Assembly (NCBI GenBank): GCA_021787665.1
Contig: JAJYLN010000011.1
Coordinates: 1-64,000, forward strand
Source of the DNA: a bacterium
GTDB taxonomy: Bacteria; JAMCPX01
Direction: 5' to 3'
Length of the DNA stretch: 64,000 bases
Positions 54,908-64,000 of this stretch are shown here, one piece after another. Each line of letters begins with the position of its first letter. Within the stretch, counting starts at the first letter, position 1. A program made the position numbers and the translations under genes. Below the pieces are notes generated by a model. That model did not search any database. It was not told where the DNA came from and saw nothing but the letters and a program-made list of their open reading frames with translations.

Positions 54908-55579
54908 TTATTGACCGTTCGTGCTCTTGAACATATGCTGGATCTTCTCCAGATGCTCTTTCTTGACGATCGCAATTACCTCATCGCCCTGTTTGAAGAT
55001 TGTCTCGCCCTTCGGAATAATCGTCTCGTCGCCCCGATAGATGGAGACGATGATGACGCCTTCCGGAAGGCCGAGGTCCTTGATCTTCTTGTCCAGGATC
55101 CCGGACTCTTTCTGTACCTCCACCTGCACGAGCTCCACATTGCCGCCCTTGAGCTGGAACAGGGGCACGATCACGTCGCCTGCCTTGACCTGCTCTTCGA
55201 TGAGATAGTTGAGCATCCTCGTGGAGTTGATCGTCGCATCAACCCCGATGCTCTGGAAAATCTCCTCGTTTGCCGGGTCGGACACCCGCGCTATCGTCCT
55301 CGGTGACTTGAACATGAGCTTGGTGAGCTGGCAGATGACCAGGTTGGTCGCATCGTCGCCGGTGAGTGCTGCCACGACATCTGCCCTGTTTGCTCCGGCG
55401 ACCTTCATGACCGACGCGTTCGCACCGTTGCCGAGCATGATGACGTCGCCGAAGGTCTCTGACAGGGAGGACACCTTCATCTTGTCCTGGTCGATGAGCG
55501 TTACCTCATGTCCTCCGGACAGGAGGGTCTTTGCGAGATTGATACCGGCCTTACTGGCCCCGACGATTATGATGTACAT
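54908..55579 (-). CDS. TrkA-type protein with TrkA_N and TrkA_C domains
   Basis: Residues 1-115 form an NAD-binding TrkA_N (RCK) domain, with glycine loop VGASKAG replacing the usual GxGxxG, and with LIDQD near 30-34 and the acidic end of the second strand. Residues about 135-220 form a TrkA_C domain. Such proteins gate potassium transporters TrkH/KtrB by binding nucleotides at the membrane. No such channel gene is nearby; the only transporter in the operon is an APC permease. Last gene of the five-gene run, nine bases after its neighbour. Confidence 0.87.
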   Translation of the reverse strand: MYIIIVGASKAGINLAKTLLSGGHEVTLIDQDKMKVSSLSETFGDVIMLGNGANASVMKVAGANRADVVAALTGDDATNLVICQLTKLMFKSPRTIARVSDPANEEIFQSIGVDATINSTRMLNYLIEEQVKAGDVIVPLFQLKGGNVELVQVEVQKESGILDKKIKDLGLPEGVIIVSIYRGDETIIPKGETIFKQGDEVIAIVKKEHLEKIQHMFKSTNGQ

Positions 55580-55587
55580 GTTCCCTC

Positions 55588-55989
55588 CTATGATATCCCG
55601 GGCAGCCTGAGGAGCTCATCGATCGCCAGGCTCGTGGGGCACAGGACCTCGATCCCCAGGTCGGCATACACGGCCGCAAGATTCACGTCGAACAGGCGCA
55701 TGATGACCCGTATCGTTTTGTCGATAAGTTTTATCTTCTGGGATATCATGATGTTCGTGTGGTCGTTGCCGGTCACCACGATCACGAGGTCTGCCGGCTT
55801 CTTTATCGCTTGCCGGATGACCTTTTCGTCCGTGCAATCACCCACGAGCATCTCGATCCCCTGTTTCTCCTCGATGTACATGAACTTGCTCTCGTTCTGC
55901 TCTATGACGAGGACACTGTCTCCCTTCTTGGCGAATATGCTTGCGAGCCTCGATCCCAGCCTTCCGGAACCAACGACGACAACACGCAT
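55588..55989 (-). CDS. TrkA_N-domain protein lacking TrkA_C
   Basis: The 133-residue protein is one Rossmann domain with GSGRLG at residues 7-12, LVIEQNE near 27-33 and VGDCTDEKVI near 52-61. It has no TrkA_C domain. It starts directly after the universal-stress-protein stop. With the next gene it could form a mixed RCK assembly, with one subunit sensing ligands through its C-terminal domain. Confidence 0.85.
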   Translation of the reverse strand: MRVVVVGSGRLGSRLASIFAKKGDSVLVIEQNESKFMYIEEKQGIEMLVGDCTDEKVIRQAIKKPADLVIVVTGNDHTNIMISQKIKLIDKTIRVIMRLFDVNLAAVYADLGIEVLCPTSLAIDELLRLPGIS

Positions 55990-56550
55990 CTATATTTCCT
56001 CCCCTGGTAGTTTGTCTATAATGACCTCGCAGGGCGCCTTCCTCAGTATCGTATCGGAAGTCCTGCCGAGTATGTTTTCCTTGAGCCCCACATGCTGTCG
56101 TATGCCCATGATGATGACGTCCGCGTCCTGCTCCTTTGCGAGCTTGACGATCTCCTCCCCGGCCGACCGCGAGCGTACGATGAGGGAGACGCTCTTCATC
56201 TTGTGCAGCGTCGCGAGCTCCTCCGCATGCGTGATAGCCTCCCGGGCGTTTTTGTCTTCGTCCTGCATCTCCGCGTTCAGCGGCAGGGTCCTCGGTACCT
56301 CGACGATGTACGTAAATATGAGGGTGGCGCTCTGTTCAGCGCCGAGCCGGCAGGCGACTTCTACGCCCCTTTCCGAGTACGCCATGCCCTGCGTGGGGAT
56401 GAGGATACTCTTCAGGGCCTCGACCTCCCTGCGCGCCCGTGCGGCGATCTGCGGGATTATCGGCGGCACGTGGAGCATCCACCACAGCAGCGATACGATG
56501 GATGTAAGGAACACCCCTGCTATGATAAGGCCGAGCGTGGACTGGATCAT
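55990..56550 (-). CDS. Membrane-tethered universal stress protein
   Basis: The start at 56550 overlaps the upstream small gene by four bases. A transmembrane segment (residues about 4-26) leads into a UspA domain (about 45-186) with ILIPTQG at its start and MGIRQHVGLKENILGRTSD as the nucleotide-binding loop, where G-2x-G-9x-G(S/T) is roughly kept. UspA domains bind ATP, AMP or cyclic di-AMP in various proteins. A membrane anchor is uncommon for the family and places it beside the permease of the same operon. Confidence 0.85.
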   Translation of the reverse strand: MIQSTLGLIIAGVFLTSIVSLLWWMLHVPPIIPQIAARARREVEALKSILIPTQGMAYSERGVEVACRLGAEQSATLIFTYIVEVPRTLPLNAEMQDEDKNAREAITHAEELATLHKMKSVSLIVRSRSAGEEIVKLAKEQDADVIIMGIRQHVGLKENILGRTSDTILRKAPCEVIIDKLPGEEI

Positions 56551-56750
56551 CTCCTCCCCCTGAGGTACCGCAGGACGAACCCGAGCCGGTAGATACCGAA
56601 GCCCACGAAGCTCACGCCCACGAGCACCGGCAGCCATGCATGGATGCCCACGGACAGGTGCATCGAACGTATGACTATCGTTGCGCCGAGCACGACGAAC
56701 AGTCCGCTGTTTATCGTCCTGATCTTATCTGATAGCCTTACTTTGCCCAT
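56547..56750 (-). CDS. Small two-transmembrane protein
   Basis: The 67-residue protein has hydrophobic segments at about 15-31 and 37-58 and a basic C-terminus ending in RGRR. It overlaps the permease gene by 26 bases and the universal stress gene by 4. I do not recognise the family. Its tight coupling suggests a subunit or assembly aid for the permease. Confidence 0.7.
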   Translation of the reverse strand: MGKVRLSDKIRTINSGLFVVLGATIVIRSMHLSVGIHAWLPVLVGVSFVGFGIYRLGFVLRYLRGRR

Positions 56751-58317
56751 TTTTCTTCATCTTTTCGTCGCGCTCTTTCAGCGCGATTCTGTACTCCTCC
56801 GCGAGGTCGAACTCCTCAGCAGAGGTAAGCACGTCCATCTGGTGTGCCTCCCAATTCCGCTCCACGCTCTTGGTCAGAGGCATACCGCTCTTTTTCCTGA
56901 AATAGATGTAGTACAGTATGCCGAGCATGACCCACACGGGCCCAGCGATCCTCCCGATCTTATGGGTGAGTATCACCTCAAAAAGCACCATGCCCACGCC
57001 GAGGAACCCCAGGATACCGAGTACCGGGAACTCGACGGTCCTGCCCTTGTACGGCAGCCGTATGTTGAGGGGCATTTTGTACGGTCTGGGCGTGTAGGGA
57101 TCAGAAAAGCGCAGCTTTATGAGTGATATGAAGACGATGAGGTACCCGAGTGTCGCGCCGAATGCGTACATGTTCCCGAGGGTGTTCATGGCCTCCGGCG
57201 TCAGGAAGGAGAGCAGCATCTCGAGTATCCCGATGCCGGAGAAAACCACGATCGTCCTGACCGGGGTCCGGTATCGCGGGCTCACCTTGTCGAACCACTT
57301 GGTGATGAGGTTCAGCTCGCTCATCGAGTAGGTAAGCCTCGATGCGCTCATGACGCCCGAGTTTGCAGAGATCAGCAGGATCGTTGCCCCGAGCAGGGCC
57401 GTGACCGGGCCGGCGAGCATCCCTATGTACGGAATCGAATGCGCGAGGGTCGCTATGGGGTCCCCGATGTGCTGTGCGAAGATCTGCCACGGCAGCACGC
57501 CGAGGCTCAGGGACGAAAACGCGGTCGCGAATATGAATACGGTAAAGATCAGGGTCACGGAGGTCCTCGGTATGATGGTCGCCGGCCTCTTGGTCTCCTG
57601 TGCCGCCTGGGATATGGACTCGAGTCCCACGAAGGATATTATCCCGAGCGACGAGCCGTACATAAATTCGTGGAGCGTGGGGAACGCAACCTGCCACTGG
57701 TGCACGAGCATCGCCGGCTTCCATGCGAACACGAACCCGAACACGATGATGGAGGACTCGATGATGATATCGAAGGCCCCGATCAGCTCGTTGAACAGGG
57801 ACGACTCCCGTATGCCGAGGACGTTCAGCCATATCAGAAACAGGATCATGGACAGCGACTCGAGCAGCCACAGGTAATTGATCCTGAGTGGCCCGAGCAG
57901 GAGCAGAAAGTGGCCCGGCTGAATGCCGAAGTAGGGGAGGAAGAAGTTGATGTAGCCGGCCGACGCTACGGCAAATAGCGCTATGTCTATGGTATAGTCC
58001 AGGAGCAGCGCTGCGCCGGCCACGAAGCCCCAGAAGTCCCCGAGCCCCCGCAGGGCGAAGTAGTGTCCGCCGCCGGCGACCGGGTAGGTCGCAGCGAGCT
58101 CTGTATAGGCGAATCCTATCATGATGTAGACGATGCCAGCCACGGCAAAGGCAAGGCTCGCAGCGCCCTGTGCCGCTGCTATAACCAGGCCGAGTGCGGC
58201 GTAGATGTCTGCGCCGACGTCTGCATATCCCCACATGAAGGAACCCCAGACGGTGATGTCCCTTCTCAGTTCGTGCGGGAGTTGTGCGGATGTAGCTGGA
58301 GCGGTGTTGTTATCCAT
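56725..58317 (-). CDS. APC-superfamily permease
   Basis: The 530-residue protein shows about twelve hydrophobic segments and APC signatures: SFMWGYADVGADIYAAL in the first helix, YPVAGGGHYFA near 85-95 and SFVGLESISQAAQETKRP near 232-249. A charged cytoplasmic tail of about 60 residues follows. APC members carry amino acids, polyamines or, for the KimA group, potassium. Regulators of potassium transporters in the same operon make ion transport an alternative to amino-acid uptake; the substrate is not decided by sequence. First gene of the five-gene operon. Confidence 0.9.
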   Translation of the reverse strand: MDNNTAPATSAQLPHELRRDITVWGSFMWGYADVGADIYAALGLVIAAAQGAASLAFAVAGIVYIMIGFAYTELAATYPVAGGGHYFALRGLGDFWGFVAGAALLLDYTIDIALFAVASAGYINFFLPYFGIQPGHFLLLLGPLRINYLWLLESLSMILFLIWLNVLGIRESSLFNELIGAFDIIIESSIIVFGFVFAWKPAMLVHQWQVAFPTLHEFMYGSSLGIISFVGLESISQAAQETKRPATIIPRTSVTLIFTVFIFATAFSSLSLGVLPWQIFAQHIGDPIATLAHSIPYIGMLAGPVTALLGATILLISANSGVMSASRLTYSMSELNLITKWFDKVSPRYRTPVRTIVVFSGIGILEMLLSFLTPEAMNTLGNMYAFGATLGYLIVFISLIKLRFSDPYTPRPYKMPLNIRLPYKGRTVEFPVLGILGFLGVGMVLFEVILTHKIGRIAGPVWVMLGILYYIYFRKKSGMPLTKSVERNWEAHQMDVLTSAEEFDLAEEYRIALKERDEKMKKNGQSKAIR

Positions 58318-58344
58318 GCTATTTGTTGCTGAGAGCGGCGTGCC

Positions 58345-59100
58345 TTATTCGGACGTCTGTGTGAACTTTGCAAGAAGGGGCACATTGATCTGTATCGCCC
58401 CGTTTGCCTTTGCGCGGTTGATGACGTCCTGTATCCACGTGTCGTAGCCGTTCTTTGCCATAGCAAAGCTGAACTGTAGGTTTGCCTGGACCGCGTCCTT
58501 CGGCATCGAGGGGGACTTCGACTTGTTCCCCATCGAGGAGAGCATCTCGATCTCGCTGCCGTTCAGGAAGACGCTGTCGAAGAAGAGCTTTTTCAGCTTC
58601 AGGGTGAGTATGTCGTCCTTGATGCCCTGCTGGAAGCTGCCCGGCGTTATGTTGTTCTCGCGCAGCACCCCGTAGTATATCCTCGGATCGAACTGGTGAG
58701 CCTTGTTGAGGAAGGCGGGCAGATGTACTATCTCGTCCCGCAGCTCATCGCCCGTCACGATAAATCCCAGATCGTCTGCCTGCTGGACGCCGACCTCGTT
58801 CGTTATGAGGTTCGTCAGCACGATGTTCGGGATGTGCATCGATGCCGCCCGCTCCGGGGTCAGCTCGTGCTTATACTCCTCTGCGTAACGGTTGAGCGTG
58901 ATCCTGTACGTCCTATTGAATCTGTCGGTCGATATGGCCTTGCGGTTCACAATGGCGATGGTGCCCCCGGACATGCCTGTGCCGCAGCTCCTCAGGGCGC
59001 CGAATATGCCGCCGAACCCACCAAGGAAGGTCAAGGCGACAATGAAGTAGATGATCTTCAGGCCCCAGTTGCCGGTATATTTCCTAATGTAACTCAGCAT
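58345..59100 (-). CDS. Membrane-anchored SurA_N-domain protein without a PPIase domain
   Basis: One transmembrane segment (residues about 13-30 from the start at 59100) is followed by an exported part with a SurA/PpiD-type chaperone arrangement: VNRKAISTDRFNRTY, VLTNLITNEVGVQQADDLGF and GDELRDEIVHLPAFL. No parvulin domain is present. PpiD-like foldases hold the same N-terminal region, so this may be a chaperone-only homologue for outer-membrane or exported proteins. The downstream APC gene starts 27 bases after its stop, so they may share a transcript. Confidence 0.82.
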   Translation of the reverse strand: MLSYIRKYTGNWGLKIIYFIVALTFLGGFGGIFGALRSCGTGMSGGTIAIVNRKAISTDRFNRTYRITLNRYAEEYKHELTPERAASMHIPNIVLTNLITNEVGVQQADDLGFIVTGDELRDEIVHLPAFLNKAHQFDPRIYYGVLRENNITPGSFQQGIKDDILTLKLKKLFFDSVFLNGSEIEMLSSMGNKSKSPSMPKDAVQANLQFSFAMAKNGYDTWIQDVINRAKANGAIQINVPLLAKFTQTSE

Positions 59101-59108
59101 AACCATTG

Positions 59109-59114
59109 AGTATA
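59109..59114 (-). promoter_or_regulatory. -10 element close to the SurA_N start
   Basis: TATACT on the minus strand lies 8 bases before the ATG at 59100, with TTGCTT 16 bases further upstream. If it is used, transcription would start within a few bases of the ATG, so the message would be almost leaderless. No Shine-Dalgarno-like sequence is visible, which fits. Confidence 0.35.
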
Positions 59115-59213
59115 GTACGGTAATAGAAAAAAGCAAGCCTTTTACTGCCCGCCGTCCGGCAGCGCATTACGGCAAAAGCGGCGCCGATACCAGTATGCCC
59201 GCGGGAGCTATGT

Positions 59214-59774
59214 CTAAATATATCGCCGCGTTTTGGCAGCATAGGCAACATAATCGGTGCCGAATCTTGTTTTTAGAAATTCTTCTTCTTTCAGGATAAT
59301 CTTGTGGTGGATTACTATACCAAGGATTCCCAGGAGCAAAATGATAATGTCCGCTGTAAAAAGTATGCTTCCAAGGCACATGAAATAAATCCCAAGATAT
59401 GAAGGATTGCGGCTAAATCTAAAAATGCCCAATGTTTTTAACGTTGTCTTTCCGTCCGGAAGCACGGGCGTGTTCGCTTCGGCAAGAGATGCATGTGCAA
59501 TCGCCGACATGACAAAGCCTGCTGCAAATACTCCGGCGGCTGCAACGTCAAAGCTTCCGGGAAGAACGATCATCCTCAAGTTAATACCGATTGCCTGGAG
59601 AAATGACCCGAGCCAGGTCAGTAAAACCGAAAACTTTCCTATCGTGAACAGTCCCTTCTCGACGGGTAAGTTACCCTTGGTTGCATAGCCTTTTTTTATG
59701 GATACCCTTTCCTGAAGGGTGTTTGTCACAAAAAACAAGATAAAGACCGTAACGAATACTATGTTCACCAGCAT
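59214..59774 (-). CDS. Isoprenylcysteine-methyltransferase-family membrane protein
   Basis: Five hydrophobic segments and the C-terminal pattern RNPSYLGIYFM, then EEEFLKTRFGTDYVAYAAKTRRYI, mark the PEMT/ICMT family of SAM-dependent integral-membrane methyltransferases. Bacterial members methylate lipids or unknown small targets. Of 186 residues, normal length. Its base composition is more AT-rich than nearby genes, which suggests separate ancestry. No operon partner. Confidence 0.85.
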   Translation of the reverse strand: MLVNIVFVTVFILFFVTNTLQERVSIKKGYATKGNLPVEKGLFTIGKFSVLLTWLGSFLQAIGINLRMIVLPGSFDVAAAGVFAAGFVMSAIAHASLAEANTPVLPDGKTTLKTLGIFRFSRNPSYLGIYFMCLGSILFTADIIILLLGILGIVIHHKIILKEEEFLKTRFGTDYVAYAAKTRRYI

Positions 59775-59930
59775 GCTTGTTTTTTACTACGCCCTGTACA
59801 ATAAAGCAAGGAAGGTCCTGCAAGCACGCGGCATAAAAATTCGGATAAGCGCGCCGGGGGCAGACTGCCGGCAGACGGGTTGGTTGTGGCCCTTGACAGC
59901 AAAGAGGGGTATTGTATAACATCGGTAATG

Positions 59931-60030
59931 GCAGCTTGCCCGATAGAGCGCCAGGGCGTCGGGTGAGCTACGCGATCAACATATTCCTTACCGATAAAGA
60001 ATCTGCGCTGGTTGCAGCGTGGATTCTTCA
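59931..60030 (+). repeat. Double-palindrome dispersed element, copy 2
   Basis: Palindrome one spans 59933-59969 (AGCT, CCCGA and CGCC paired with GGCG, TCGGG and AGCT). Palindrome two spans 59997-60028 (AAGAATC/GATTCTT and CGCTG/CAGCG). The 27-base linker resembles that of copy 1 at 4824-4931. It lies 11 bases before tRNA-Arg. Confidence 0.75.
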
Positions 60031-60041
60031 ACATAAACCGT

Positions 60042-60114
60042 GCGCCCGTAGCTCAGGGGATAGAGCGTCGGACTACGAATCCGCAGGTCGGGGGTTCAAA
60101 TCCCCCCGGGCGCT
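60042..60114 (+). tRNA. tRNA-Arg (ACG)
   Basis: The acceptor stem GCGCCCG pairs with CGGGCGC and the loop CTACGAA carries anticodon ACG. The D arm (GCTC...GAGC) and T arm (GGGGGTTCAAATCCCCC) are perfect. The first anticodon-stem pair is T-C, mismatched. The discriminator base reads T and CCA is not encoded, unlike the tRNA-His in this window. Confidence 0.93.
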
Positions 60115-60502
60115 TTTATATTTCATATAGTTGCATGTTTTACTGATTTTACATTTCTTTCCAGTATTACCTTAGTATTACCTTTTAAAACGATTTATCA
60201 GCATACGCATTACATTTTTTGAAACACAAACTCTTTCTTTTAACTGTGAACTTCCTCTTGTAGAGCACTTAATACTTAATAGACCCTGGAAATATCCCTT
60301 CTAACCCTCATATTGCCCTGTCCATGGCCTTTTATGAGGGAGATCATCTAACCATATACCTTGTTAGTATCATTGCTCTTGGATTGTCACTAGGAAAGCA
60401 GGGAACTAATAATCGGGGTGAAGCTCAGAATTAGTGATTTTAGTTACCTGTTAAATGTCCTACTGCATTTTTTTACATAGGGTAGGCGTACCAGTCATGT
60501 TG
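60115..60502. other. AT-rich gene-free stretch after tRNA-Arg
   Basis: Base composition drops sharply from the GC-rich surroundings. AGTATTACCTT occurs twice within 25 bases (about 60160-60182). I see no gene, and no second copy of the tRNA 3' end to mark an attachment site. It looks like the remains of inserted DNA at the tRNA. Confidence 0.5.
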
Positions 60503-60925
60503 TCACAGACGGGACTCAAGTTCTTTTGCTGTTACATAGGGAACACCTCTGTCCAGCTTTATATTTTTACTACCCCCTGTAGCTCCTCGCCATTCTTTGG
60601 GAAAGTTCCAGATATTAAATCGTTCATCTGGGTACGTATCATAGCCAAGGTCGTCCCAGCTTAAACAATGAGCGAGGTGTGAAATCGCTGTCCTTTTCCC
60701 TGTGTTAATGTCCATATCAGTATCGAGGTACAAATTGTGTGCTGCCGTGATGGCACCAGTGAGAAAGTTCGCTGCTTGGATTCCCATAAAAGACCGAGAG
60801 TCTGCTTTTCTTACTTTTTTAAGAACACCTTTATTTTCAAGGTTAGCAAGAAAAGAATTGGATATTTTTTGAACTACCTCGTGTTGCTTTTCATAGTTAT
60901 CTGGATGGTTGTCATAGTAAACCAC
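60503..60925 (-). pseudogene. 5'-truncated DUF3800-type gene
   Basis: The frame encodes VYYDNHP, then GIQAANFLTGAI, matching the C-terminal half of DUF3800 proteins (RNase H-like fold, often in mobile elements). The usual N-terminal YIDESG motif is missing and a stop codon at about 60960 closes the frame. It is AT-rich like the stretch beside it and lies inside the presumed insert next to tRNA-Arg. Confidence 0.55.
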
Positions 60926-60983
60926 ATACTCACCCGGTCGAACTTTAAATAGCCCCTATTTTATTTCGGGCGTCTATGCAGGG

Positions 60984-61994
60984 CTAAAAGGTGTATTGGA
61001 CACCGAGGATCCAGAAGATATCCATGCGGTAAATCCCGGGCGGAGGGGTTCGGTTGTATTCGATGACGTTTGATACCTTGAGGGCCAGGTTTCCTCCCAG
61101 TGCGGAGGTGAGGCTTGCTGAGTTTCTTGTCGTGTAGTTGTCTTTCTTGTCGACGCGGTAATACATAACGAAATATTCTGAAAACCGTACCGCCTTGTCA
61201 AATGCCCACAAAAAGGTACCGGCAGCACGCACGGTACTCCACTCGCCGTCCTTACCGACAAAGTGGTCCTCCGTGAAATACGAGTAACCGGCTTCCACTG
61301 AAAGGGTACCCGATGGACCGCTCCATACCTGGTACCCTACGCCGGGTCCTTCCGCCGTGCGCACGCGGAGGTCCCTGAATTTATCCGTCAGCATCTCCAT
61401 GTCGGCATATCCGTAAAAGGCATCCGTAAAAAGGTGCTCATATTTTGCCGAGCCATAGGCATTGCGGGCAGACATGATCCCCGCGTTCTGAGCATAGTTA
61501 TAGAGGAAACGGAGGCCGGCATTGTCCCATGACGACTTCCAGAAGACGTCTGCCCCTATGGATGCACTCAGGACATGGGCATTGCCGGCTTGCGTATTGG
61601 CACCGGCTGTGAGCGATCCGGACACCGAGCTCGGCGGCGGATTCAATGCCCGAATCTGATTCCAGTTCACCGTACCGGCGGATGCACCCTGCCCGGTTTG
61701 GATCTCGAGATTCCCGTTATTCCCCAGGGCAAATTTCCCTTTGATCGATGTGCCGTTTTTCAGTTGCACGTTCAGAGGTTTCTCCATGGTGATCTTTTTG
61801 ATTGTATTTTTCTTTACGGTAATCGGCGACGAATAGTCCGTGGATATGACGAGTGTTCCTTTGCTCCCCCCGGTAATTTTCCCGGTGATCGTATCGCCGT
61901 TCTTGAGCACAACGGTATCTGCGCACACGGCCTGCGCACTCAAAAGAACCGCCGCAACAATGCTTCCATAAAATCCTAACAATCGTTTTGACAT
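60984..61994 (-). CDS. DUF481 family outer-membrane protein (YdiY-like)
   Basis: A signal peptide ends after AVCA near residue 25. Residues about 26-110 contain repeated VVLKNGDTITGKI-type beta motifs. The remaining 220 residues have alternating aromatic strands and end with GVQYTF, as outer-membrane barrels do. DUF481 proteins are linked to salt stress in some enterobacteria, but no substrate is known. Length of 336 residues. It stands alone after the tRNA insert. Confidence 0.87.
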   Translation of the reverse strand: MSKRLLGFYGSIVAAVLLSAQAVCADTVVLKNGDTITGKITGGSKGTLVISTDYSSPITVKKNTIKKITMEKPLNVQLKNGTSIKGKFALGNNGNLEIQTGQGASAGTVNWNQIRALNPPPSSVSGSLTAGANTQAGNAHVLSASIGADVFWKSSWDNAGLRFLYNYAQNAGIMSARNAYGSAKYEHLFTDAFYGYADMEMLTDKFRDLRVRTAEGPGVGYQVWSGPSGTLSVEAGYSYFTEDHFVGKDGEWSTVRAAGTFLWAFDKAVRFSEYFVMYYRVDKKDNYTTRNSASLTSALGGNLALKVSNVIEYNRTPPPGIYRMDIFWILGVQYTF

Positions 61995-62061
61995 TATATC
62001 CGCGTTCTCCTGTTTTTTCTCTTGTGCTATCCTATTCCCGGTCGTGCGTCAATGTAATGTT

Positions 62062-64000
<1,939 letters not shown>

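Noticed and set aside
60160-60182. Attachment-site direct repeat near tRNA-Arg
   Set aside because: The repeat AGTATTACCTT is short, local and does not match the tRNA 3' end.

Overview
The window is GC-rich chromosomal DNA from a Gram-negative bacterium. The evidence for a double membrane is type II secretion genes including a secretin, an OmpA-family protein, a DUF481 outer-membrane protein, several lipoproteins and a heptose-bisphosphate phosphatase. The mix of genes (Hfq next to HflX, gsp genes, a full-length fused M16 peptidase, a kinase-less KdpD) would suit a Nitrospirota or 'deltaproteobacterial' type lineage. That placement is inference; no rRNA is present to fix it.

Layout. 0-5 kb is an accessory edge: a truncated Fic gene beside a palindrome, a HARE-HTH/nuclease protein, nested intergenic repeats, a KdpD without a kinase domain, and an apgM-type phosphoglycerate mutase broken by two one-base indels. 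5-13.6 kb is an envelope block on the minus strand: a lipoprotein, an Ig/PQQ-propeller lipoprotein, an OmpA-like protein, a glycosyltransferase and a polysaccharide deacetylase. purB follows. 15-19.3 kb is a signalling group: pentapeptide-repeat/zinc-ribbon membrane protein, FHA-GAF-adenylate cyclase, a CheY-like receiver and a coiled-coil GAF protein. 19.6-39.8 kb is one co-directional run: M16 peptidase, gmhB-like phosphatase, gamma-carbonic anhydrase, cyclic-nucleotide-binding protein, guaB, guaA, dnaE, hfq, hflX and gspC-I. 40-44.8 kb is the minus-strand operon ffh-rpsP-trmD-rplS with a YhaN-like membrane ATPase coupled to its end.

44.9-46.2 kb is a decay zone with radC and TPR-gene remnants. 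46.2-54.8 kb holds an endoglycoceramidase-like GH5 lipoprotein, an exported SRPBCC protein, tRNA-His, a cholesterol-oxidase-like GMC flavoprotein and two beta-propeller lipoproteins. 54.9-58.3 kb is a tightly packed five-gene operon: APC permease, two-TM mini-protein, membrane-tethered universal stress protein and two TrkA-type NAD-binding proteins, with no TrkH or KtrB. I consider it the best candidate for an unusual system here. 58.3-64 kb has a SurA_N membrane protein, an isoprenylcysteine-methyltransferase-family protein, tRNA-Arg beside an AT-rich degraded insert, a DUF481 protein, ttcA, glnB and the start of an EnvC-like gene that runs off the window.

Two copies of a double-palindrome dispersed element (about 4.8 kb and 59.9 kb) keep their hairpins while the stem sequence of one has changed. 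No CRISPR array, rRNA or intact insertion sequence was seen. Motif readings come from direct inspection; no database search was run.
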